Below, one piece after another: positions 1-5,220 of a DNA stretch of 5,952 nt; positions within the stretch are counted from its first letter, which is position 1, and each line of letters begins with the position of its first letter. Both the position numbers and the translations under genes were made by a program. The notes under the pieces were generated by a model. The model saw nothing but the letters and a program-made list of their open reading frames with translations, ran no database searches and was not told the DNA's origin. Origin of the DNA: Comamonadaceae bacterium (lineage in GTDB: Bacteria; Pseudomonadota; Gammaproteobacteria; Burkholderiales; Burkholderiaceae_C); the NCBI GenBank assembly GCA_947458415.1, contig CANGZG010000144.1, positions 1-5,952 on the forward strand. Reading direction: 5' to 3'.

Positions 1-729
1 CCTGTCGTGATGCAAGCCAACCGTAATGGCTTCTTCTACGTGATCGACCGCGCCAACGGCAAATTGATTTCTGCCAAGCCTTTCATCAACGGCGTCAACT
101 GGGCCACTGGTGTTGACCTGAAAACAGGCATGCCTATCGAAGCCGCAAACAACGAAAAGCGTCCTCGCCTGAAAAAATGGGCACGTGATATTTGCCCCAA
201 CTTGGTTGGCGGTAAAAACTGGATGCCTATGTCTTACAACCCTAAAACAGGTCTGGTGTACATCCCCACCAATAACCTGTGTATGGACTTGGAAGGCGTT
301 CAAGAAGAATACAAGCGCGGCCAGTTCTATTTGGGCGTGAACTTTGACTTGGACAAAGTGGGTCCTGGCGGCCACGGTGGCGGTTTGAAAGCATGGGATC
401 CTGTGAAACAGAAAGAAGTCTGGTTCAATAAGGACGAACTGCCTTTCAACGGCGGCACCATGACCACTTCAACCGGTCTGGTCTTTGCGGGTGACATCAA
501 AGGTGCTTTCCGCGCCTTGGATGCCAAAACTGGCAAAGAACTGTGGAAATTCAACACTGGCTCTGGCATCACTGCTGCCCCCATGACTTATGTCTTGGAT
601 GGCAAACAGTATTTGGCAGTCGTGTCAGGCCGCACACAATCCATGCCTGCTTTCTTCGGCAAGATGGGTGAGCGCATGGTTGCTGCCAGCCCAGAAGGCG
701 GCACACTGTTTGTGTTCGCACTCAACTGA
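1..729 (+). CDS. PQQ-dependent methanol/ethanol-family dehydrogenase, C-terminal part (5' end outside window)
   Basis: This is the last 242 residues of a periplasmic quinoprotein alcohol dehydrogenase, which oxidises a primary alcohol to an aldehyde using PQQ and passes electrons to a cytochrome c. The reading frame is open from base 1 (PVVMQANRNG...), so the ATG at 10 is internal. Visible family blocks are NRNGFFYVIDR followed by VNWATG, then GGKNWMPMSYNPKTGLVYIP, and two beta-propeller tryptophan-docking repeats, LKAWDPVKQKEVW and ALDAKTGKELWKFNTGSG. It ends in GGTLFVFALN with a TGA at 727. Family members are usually near 570-620 residues, so more than half is missing. The catalytic Asp, the extra Asp that marks lanthanide enzymes and the vicinal Cys pair lie upstream, so calcium versus lanthanide dependence cannot be read here. 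The downstream XoxJ-like gene favours a XoxF-like enzyme, but ethanol dehydrogenases of the ExaA/Ped type remain possible. Confidence 0.93.
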   Translation, partial: PVVMQANRNGFFYVIDRANGKLISAKPFINGVNWATGVDLKTGMPIEAANNEKRPRLKKWARDICPNLVGGKNWMPMSYNPKTGLVYIPTNNLCMDLEGVQEEYKRGQFYLGVNFDLDKVGPGGHGGGLKAWDPVKQKEVWFNKDELPFNGGTMTTSTGLVFAGDIKGAFRALDAKTGKELWKFNTGSGITAAPMTYVLDGKQYLAVVSGRTQSMPAFFGKMGERMVAASPEGGTLFVFALN

Positions 730-744
730 GATTGATGCAATCTG

Positions 745-773
745 AAAACACCGCCTTCGGGCGGTGTTTTTTT
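745..773 (+). terminator. Rho-independent terminator of the PQQ dehydrogenase gene
   Basis: A perfect 11-bp stem (AAAACACCGCC at 745-755 with GGCGGTGTTTT at 760-770) encloses a TTCG loop closed by C-G, the extra-stable UUCG tetraloop. The run of T continues to 773. It begins 15 bases after the TGA. It suggests that the dehydrogenase transcript ends here and that the next gene has its own promoter. Confidence 0.93.
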
Positions 774-787
774 ATCCTTTCACAAGA

Positions 788-839
788 CACTTAAGTGCCC
801 ATTTCAAAAATGCATTTTCTGATCAGAGTCATTTTTGAA
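788..839. repeat. 10-bp palindrome followed by a 10-bp inverted repeat
   Basis: CACTTAAGTG at 788-797 is a perfect palindrome. Five bases later TTCAAAAATG (803-812) is matched by its exact reverse complement CATTTTTGAA (830-839). The 17-base space between the arms contains the palindrome CTGATCAG (819-826). There is no proper T-run after the second arm, so a terminator is less likely than an operator or leader structure. The role is unknown. Confidence 0.5.
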
Positions 840-907
840 TTTGATGCTTGATTGATTTTCCGAATGAAATTGACCTGACAAACAGGCTGCCATTGGAACC
901 ATTCAGC

Positions 908-937
908 TTGCTGTCAGTTGTTTTCTCATAATATTAA
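908..937 (+). promoter_or_regulatory. Weak candidate sigma70-type promoter for the XoxJ-cytochrome gene
   Basis: An AT-rich block, CATAATATTAA (927-937), could hold a -10 element. TTGCTG at 908-913 lies 18 bases before TATTAA (932-937). Both hexamers match the consensus only partly. A promoter in this gap is expected because a strong terminator closes the upstream gene, but the exact site is a guess. Confidence 0.25.
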
Positions 938-1008
938 ACATTGCCTTTGCGACCTGAGTCATTGAACAATTTTCAAATCAGCAACCCAACCACAGGAGTA
1001 TTTGCACC

Positions 1009-2166
1009 ATGTCTAAGTCGTTTCCCCGTTTCGTCAAATTTGCACTCAGTGCAACTGCTTTGGCGACTGTCACCATGTCTGCGTCTTTTGCAGCTGATGC
1101 GTTGAGGGTTTGCTCGGACCCGGACAACTTGCCCTTTAGCAAATCAGAAGGTGTGGACAAGGGCTTGTACATCGAATTGGCCGAACTGGTGGGTCAACGG
1201 CTTGGCACACCGGTGGAATATGTCTGGTGGTTGTCTTTCAATCAGCGTCGTGCGCTCAGAACCACCATGGAGGGCTGTGATGCCTATTTCGCTTTGCCAG
1301 CAGATGCGCAGTACCGCGTCAGAGGCTTGGTCAAGAGCAACGCTTTCCTCTCAGTCAGCTATGCCATCGTTGCGCCACAAGGCATCAAAGTGGGCGCCTT
1401 GTCAGACTTGAAAGGCAAAAAGATTGGCGTACTGCATGGCTCTCCCCCGCAAATTTTGTTAGCCACCCAAGAAGGCTACACAGCCAGCACCTTCCGCTCC
1501 CAAGAGGAAGTGTTCGCGGCACTGAACAACAAAGAGATTGACGCCGCCTTGTTATGGGGCCCCAGCGCTGGTTTTGACAACAAAACGCTTTACAGCAACC
1601 GTTGGCAAGTCATCTCCATCAATGGCGAGAGTTTGGGCGGTCAAGTCGCTGTGGCGGTCTCCAAAGAAAAACCGCTGCTCAAAGACCAAATCAACCAAGC
1701 CTTGGAAGAGCTCAAGCCTGAAATCCAGCAGTTGAGTGAGAAATATGGCTTCCCGACGCAAACCCCTTTGCAGGTCAACAGCAAAAGCGCAGAAACCCGT
1801 TTCGCTCGATTAGACCGCTTGCAAGCCAAGTCATCTGCTTATCGTTCGTCAGGGTTCATCAAAGTGGCAGACAGACCAGCCCGCACCGAGTGGCTGGTGG
1901 CTGACAGCGGTAACAGCTTGGCTGAAGCCAAATCGAACTTCAATAACAAATGCTCTCATTGCCATGGCACCAATGGTGCCAGCCCAATCTCTGAGCGCGA
2001 TTTGCGCAAACTCAGCATGCGTTACAAAGATGAATGGAAAAGCGTGGCATACACCACCATCACCAAAGGTCGCCCTGATTTGGGCATGCCCACTTGGGAC
2101 GGCATATTGCCTGACAGCGAAATCAAAGCCATTGTTGAATTCTTGGTGACTGTCCAAAAGAACTGA
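1009..2166 (+). CDS. Fusion of XoxJ/MoxJ-like periplasmic binding protein and c-type cytochrome
   Basis: This 385-residue exported protein has a basic N-terminus and a hydrophobic stretch, with likely signal peptidase cleavage after SASFA (residue 28). Residues about 31-250 match the quinoprotein-dehydrogenase-associated substrate-binding family (MoxJ/XoxJ): LRVCSDPDNLPFS at 32-44, then GLYIELAELVGQRLGTPVEYVWW, with Cys35 and Cys90 placed for a disulfide. Residues about 250-300 look like a linker. Residues about 303-383 form a small cytochrome c domain with the haem site CSHCH (315-319) and a probable axial Met360 in GMPTW. XoxJ-type proteins are thought to help activate the dehydrogenase, and the cytochrome (XoxG/MxaG role) accepts its electrons; these are normally separate genes. 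The start is supported by AGGAG at 994-998, ten bases before ATG. It follows the quinoprotein gene but is separated from it by a terminator and 279 bases. The family call is firm; joint function is inferred. Confidence 0.92.
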   Translation: MSKSFPRFVKFALSATALATVTMSASFAADALRVCSDPDNLPFSKSEGVDKGLYIELAELVGQRLGTPVEYVWWLSFNQRRALRTTMEGCDAYFALPADAQYRVRGLVKSNAFLSVSYAIVAPQGIKVGALSDLKGKKIGVLHGSPPQILLATQEGYTASTFRSQEEVFAALNNKEIDAALLWGPSAGFDNKTLYSNRWQVISINGESLGGQVAVAVSKEKPLLKDQINQALEELKPEIQQLSEKYGFPTQTPLQVNSKSAETRFARLDRLQAKSSAYRSSGFIKVADRPARTEWLVADSGNSLAEAKSNFNNKCSHCHGTNGASPISERDLRKLSMRYKDEWKSVAYTTITKGRPDLGMPTWDGILPDSEIKAIVEFLVTVQKN

Positions 2167-2188
2167 TCAGCCAGTTTTGCCGCATCCA

Positions 2189-2217
2189 CCGACTGTGTCA
2201 CAGCAGTCGGTTTTTTT
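2189..2217 (+). terminator. Rho-independent terminator of the XoxJ-cytochrome gene
   Basis: A 7-bp stem, CCGACTG (2189-2195) with CAGTCGG (2204-2210), has an 8-base loop and is followed by seven T (2211-2217). It lies 22 bases after the TGA at 2164-2166. Confidence 0.88.
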
Positions 2218-2256
2218 GTGCCCTTGATTCCGCTTTTGGGCATGTTTTCAGGCATG

Positions 2257-2284
2257 AAAAAAGCGGGGTAAAACCCCGCTTTTT
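2257..2284. terminator. Bidirectional terminator between convergent genes
   Basis: An 11-bp perfect stem, AAAAAGCGGGG (2258-2268) with CCCCGCTTTTT (2274-2284), has the loop TAAAA. The T-run serves the plus strand and the A-run (2257-2262) gives six U on the minus strand. It is the best candidate for ending the molybdoenzyme operon arriving from the right, and it backs up the terminator at 2189-2217. Confidence 0.88.
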
Positions 2285-2296
2285 CGTTGGACAGCG

Positions 2297-2324
2297 CACT
2301 GTGCTGCCTTGCGGCAACACAGTG
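2297..2324. repeat. Imperfect hairpin just after the molybdoenzyme operon
   Basis: CACTGTG (2297-2303) pairs with CACAGTG (2318-2324), and inside it TGCC (2305-2308) pairs with GGCA (2313-2316) around the loop TTGC, with one C/A mismatch between the two stems. In the minus-strand transcript it lies nine bases after the stop codon. No T-run follows on either strand, so it is not a standard terminator by itself; it could be a 3' stability stem. Confidence 0.55.
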
Positions 2325-2333
2325 AACAAGTCA

Positions 2334-4475
2334 TCAAGCCTGCTGAATCGCTTTGCCAGTGATAGGCAATGTGCGAACACGCTTGCCAGTCAGTTTGGCA
2401 ACAGCGTTGGCCAATGCAGGCACGATGGCTGCAGTGACTGGCTCGCCGATACCACCAGGCTTCTCGCCGCTCTTGACCAACACGATATCGACCAGCGGTG
2501 ATTCGTTGGTACGAACCATCGGGTAGGTATTGAAGTTGGTTTGCTGAACACGGCCGTTTTCCAAAGTGATGGAATGCTTGAGTGTGGTGCCCATGCCCAT
2601 GATGATGCTGGACTGAATTTGTTGTTCAACAATTTCAGGGTTCACAATCATGCCCATGTCAGCGGCCACAGTGGTTTTGACCACTTTGACTTCGCCATCA
2701 GCACCCATGCTCACTTCTGCGACCACTGCCACATAGGTGTCGTAGCCTTCCATGATGGCCACGCCCAGTGCATTGCCTTTGCCAGCGCCTTTTTTGTAAC
2801 CGGCTTTTTGTGTCGCCAATTTCAAAACGTTTTGGAAACGGGGCTTGCCTTCGAGCATGGACATGCGGTATTCAACCGGGTCTTTGCCAGCAGCCAGTGC
2901 CATTTCGTCAACGAAGCTTTCGTTGGCAAACACGTTCATGTTGTGGCTCACACCGCGCCAGTAACCGACACGCAAACCAGCGTCATGGATAACGAGGTCG
3001 TGCTGTGTGTTGGCGATGTTGTAAGGCGCGACAGCGGCTTCAACCATGAACGGATCCATGGTGTCCTTTGGCAGACCAAACGCACGCTGTGTGATGGACT
3101 GTGAAGTGACTTTGAAGTGCAAACCGACGGGCTTGCCGTTGGCATCCAAACCTGCATGCATTTGGTTGTAACCAATGGGGCGGTAGAAGTCATGGGTCAT
3201 GTCATCTTCACGCGACCAGATCAGTTTCACGGGCAAACGCACTGCCTTTGCCACTTGAGCGGCTTGAACCACAAAGTCGAGTTCGATACGGCGACCAAAA
3301 CCACCACCCAAGTAAGTGGTTCTGACATCCACATCTTCCGGCTTCATACCGAGTGCAGCAGCCGTTGCGCCTTGTGCGCCTTGCTGGAACTGGGTTGGGC
3401 CAATCAACAATGCCTTGCCACCGGTCACATGCGCTGTGAAGTTCATGGGTTCCAGAGGTGAGTGTGATTGCAGCGGTGTGATGTAGGTGGCAGACAATTT
3501 CTTGGCTGCACTGTTGATCGCGCCTGTCGCATCGCCTTTGGCTGGCTGGATGGGAAGCACTTTGCCGCTGGCAGCAGCTTGCTTGTGTGTCTCGATCATG
3601 CCGTCAGAAGACAAATTGGCACCTTCGCCATTGTCCCATTCGATTTTCAATGCGCGACGGGCTTTGACAGCCGCCCAGTAGGTGTTAGCCACCACAGCAA
3701 CGCCGTCAGGGATTTGCACCACATCAACCACGCCAGGCATGGCTTTGGCAGCTGCGCTGTCCACGCTCTTGACCTTGCCGCCGATGACGGGGCACTGCTC
3801 CAAGCTGGCGTAAACCATGCCGGGCAGACGCACGTCGATACCGAATTCAGCGGTACCGTTGACCTTGGCAGGCACGTCAGTACGGGGAATGCGCTTGCCG
3901 ACCACACGGAAGTCTTTGGGCGCTTTGATGCTGGGCTTTTCAGGCACGGCTTGCTTGGAAGCTGCTTCAGCCATTTGGCCGTAAGTGGCTTTCTTGCCGC
4001 CGGGGCCAGTCAACATACCGTTGGCTGCTTTCACTGCGCTGGCAGGAACGCCCCACTCAGCAGCTGCACCGGCAATCAGCATTTCGCGCACTTGTGCGCC
4101 AGCGATACGCAATTTCTCCCAGCCTTCACGAACGGAGGTAGAACCACCGGTGATCATGGCGCCGAGGAAAGCGTTGGCATACACAGCACCGGGAGGGGCT
4201 GCTGCGACGGTGACCTTGGTCACGTCGACATTCAATTCTTCAGCGATCAACATGGGCATGGAGGTGTAAACACCTTGGCCCATTTCTGAACGTGCAGAAA
4301 TCAGGGTGATGCTGTTGTCGTCAGCAATGTGAACCCATGCGTTGGGCGTGTGCAGCGTACCTGCTGCCATGGTTTCAGCGACTGTGCCTGGCAGAACCAC
4401 ACCCATCATCAAGCCACTGGTGGCGATGCTGGTGGTTTTGAGAAAGTCGCGGCGATTTGTTTCTGTGCTCATCAT
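2334..4475 (-). CDS. Xanthine oxidase-family molybdopterin-binding subunit, Tat-exported (IorB-like)
   Basis: This 713-residue protein is the large catalytic subunit of a periplasmic molybdenum hydroxylase of the isoquinoline 1-oxidoreductase/aldehyde dehydrogenase type. The N-terminus carries a twin-arginine signal, NRRDFLK (7-13), then a mild hydrophobic stretch to about residue 30. Motifs include SEMGQGVYTSM (63-73), LGGGFGRR (389-396) of the molybdopterin site, GYWRGVSHNMNVFANESFVDE (split around 504-524) and KPGGIGEPVTAA near the C-terminus, where Glu678 is the expected catalytic base. Length is normal and no frameshift is visible. The 2Fe-2S subunit gene ends 18 bases upstream, so the two are co-transcribed. 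Two ATGs stand in tandem; AGGA at 4484-4487 is eight bases from the first, which I chose. The substrate cannot be read from sequence: an aldehyde is attractive next to an alcohol dehydrogenase, but N-heterocycles are also known substrates in this family. Confidence 0.93.
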   Translation of the reverse strand: MMSTETNRRDFLKTTSIATSGLMMGVVLPGTVAETMAAGTLHTPNAWVHIADDNSITLISARSEMGQGVYTSMPMLIAEELNVDVTKVTVAAAPPGAVYANAFLGAMITGGSTSVREGWEKLRIAGAQVREMLIAGAAAEWGVPASAVKAANGMLTGPGGKKATYGQMAEAASKQAVPEKPSIKAPKDFRVVGKRIPRTDVPAKVNGTAEFGIDVRLPGMVYASLEQCPVIGGKVKSVDSAAAKAMPGVVDVVQIPDGVAVVANTYWAAVKARRALKIEWDNGEGANLSSDGMIETHKQAAASGKVLPIQPAKGDATGAINSAAKKLSATYITPLQSHSPLEPMNFTAHVTGGKALLIGPTQFQQGAQGATAAALGMKPEDVDVRTTYLGGGFGRRIELDFVVQAAQVAKAVRLPVKLIWSREDDMTHDFYRPIGYNQMHAGLDANGKPVGLHFKVTSQSITQRAFGLPKDTMDPFMVEAAVAPYNIANTQHDLVIHDAGLRVGYWRGVSHNMNVFANESFVDEMALAAGKDPVEYRMSMLEGKPRFQNVLKLATQKAGYKKGAGKGNALGVAIMEGYDTYVAVVAEVSMGADGEVKVVKTTVAADMGMIVNPEIVEQQIQSSIIMGMGTTLKHSITLENGRVQQTNFNTYPMVRTNESPLVDIVLVKSGEKPGGIGEPVTAAIVPALANAVAKLTGKRVRTLPITGKAIQQA

Positions 4476-4483
4476 GATGTATT

Positions 4484-4489
4484 TCCTTT
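4484..4489 (-). promoter_or_regulatory. Ribosome binding site choosing between tandem ATGs of the large subunit
   Basis: Read on the minus strand this is AAAGGA. Spacing is eight bases to the ATG at 4475-4473 and eleven to the next one at 4472-4470. The first is therefore preferred, though the proteins would differ by only one Met. Confidence 0.6.
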
Positions 4490-4493
4490 GAAA

Positions 4494-4955
4494 TTAAGCA
4501 GCGCGCAATTGAGCAGCGGCATCTTTGACAGCAGCACGGATACGTGTGTAAGTACCGCAACGGCAGACGTTGCCAGCCATGGCTGCGTCGATGTCTGCAT
4601 CGGATGGGTTCTTGTTTTTGCTGAGCAACGCAGCAGCGCTCATCAGTTGACCAGATTGGCAGTAGCCGCACTGTGGCACTTGGTGCTTGACCCATGCTTT
4701 TTGCAGGGCGTGTGAACCTGAACCAAGGCTTTCAACGGTGCTGACATTGGAGCCAGCCACATTGCCAACCTGGGTTTGGCAGGATCGAACGGCTTCACCG
4801 TTGACGTGAACAGTACAAGCGCCACACAGAGCGGCGCCGCAACCGAACTTGGTGCCGGTCAGGCCGAGTTCATCACGAATGACCCAAAGCAAAGGCGTGT
4901 CAGCCTCGGAGTTGGACGAAACGGACTTGCCGTTAACTTTGAATTGAAGGCTCAT
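4494..4955 (-). CDS. [2Fe-2S] iron-sulfur subunit of xanthine oxidase-family enzyme (IorA-like)
   Basis: This 153-residue subunit carries two [2Fe-2S] clusters that move electrons from the molybdenum site of the partner subunit. The N-terminal plant-ferredoxin-like domain has Cys39, Cys44, Cys47 and Cys59 (CGAALCGAC, then SCQ). The C-terminal helical domain has CGYC (96-99) in the form CGYCQSGQ and CRC (131-133), so all eight cluster ligands are present. Length is usual for the family. It has no signal peptide of its own and probably crosses the membrane bound to the Tat-tagged large subunit, as is known for related enzymes. AAGGAAG at 4967-4961 (minus strand) sits five bases from the ATG, a strong ribosome binding site. 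It is first in a two-gene operon, and its promoter should lie in 4985-5045. Confidence 0.95.
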   Translation of the reverse strand: MSLQFKVNGKSVSSNSEADTPLLWVIRDELGLTGTKFGCGAALCGACTVHVNGEAVRSCQTQVGNVAGSNVSTVESLGSGSHALQKAWVKHQVPQCGYCQSGQLMSAAALLSKNKNPSDADIDAAMAGNVCRCGTYTRIRAAVKDAAAQLRAA

Positions 4956-4991
4956 AGATACTTCCTTGATTGAGGGATGCGGAACGGAGTC

Positions 4992-5045
4992 ATATTAATG
5001 ATTTTCAGAATGGGGGCACCCTAGGGAAAGCCCTTGTATGGGTTT
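4992..5045 (-). promoter_or_regulatory. Candidate activator-dependent promoter region of the molybdoenzyme operon
   Basis: On the minus strand TAATAT (4997-4992) is a plausible -10. A -35 at 17-base spacing would be GGTGCC (5020-5015), a poor match, which fits a promoter that needs an activator. Overlapping it is the palindrome CCCTAGGG (5019-5026), flanked by GGGC (5014-5017) and GCCC (5030-5033). A further dyad, AAGCCC (5028-5033) with GGGTTT (5040-5045), contains one G-T pair. The regulator is unknown, and the site does not match a binding sequence that I can name with confidence. Confidence 0.45.
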
Positions 5046-5115
5046 GTAATTTCTCTTTTTGAAACACTCTGAAGCCATGTCTTGGCAATACCCCATCAGA
5101 AGGCAAGGCCATTGT

Positions 5116-5125
5116 CAAACGTTTG
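5116..5125. repeat. 10-bp perfect palindrome CAAACGTTTG in the divergent intergenic region
   Basis: The palindrome lies about 95 bases before the TonB receptor start. TT and AA flank it symmetrically at 5112-5113 and 5128-5129. The left flank belongs to TTGTCAAA (5112-5119), repeated exactly at 5192-5199. It could be an operator for the receptor gene, but a chance origin is possible. Confidence 0.3.
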
Positions 5126-5220
5126 CGAAGATGACGATGAAAAGGAAATTTTCCCTTGCTCAAAATTGTCTCAATGCAAAGATAAATGCCTTTGTCAAAA
5201 CAGCTTGAAGAATTTGTTTT

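Noticed and set aside
10..12. ATG near the left edge as the start of a short gene
   Set aside because: The frame is open before it, and the preceding residues (PVV) fit the dehydrogenase family; the visible protein is clearly the C-terminal part of a larger enzyme.
830..842. Possible second terminator after the inverted repeat at 803-839
   Set aside because: The arms are AT-rich, the spacer is 17 bases and no clean T-run follows, while a much stronger terminator already stands at 745-773.
2541..3104. 187-residue plus-strand open frame inside the molybdopterin subunit gene
   Set aside because: It lies antisense to a gene with clear family motifs and is codon-aligned with it. It stays open because the real gene rarely uses TTA, CTA or TCA codons. 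The product is His/Cys-rich and resembles no family.
3468..4289. 273-residue plus-strand open frame antisense to the molybdopterin subunit gene
   Set aside because: Same codon-aligned antisense phase as the previous case, no ribosome binding site logic, no recognisable domain.
4990..5008. Possible Fur box (AT-rich CATATTAATGATTTTC)
   Set aside because: Too few matches to the known 19-bp Fur consensus and poor symmetry; better explained as the -10 region of the minus-strand operon.
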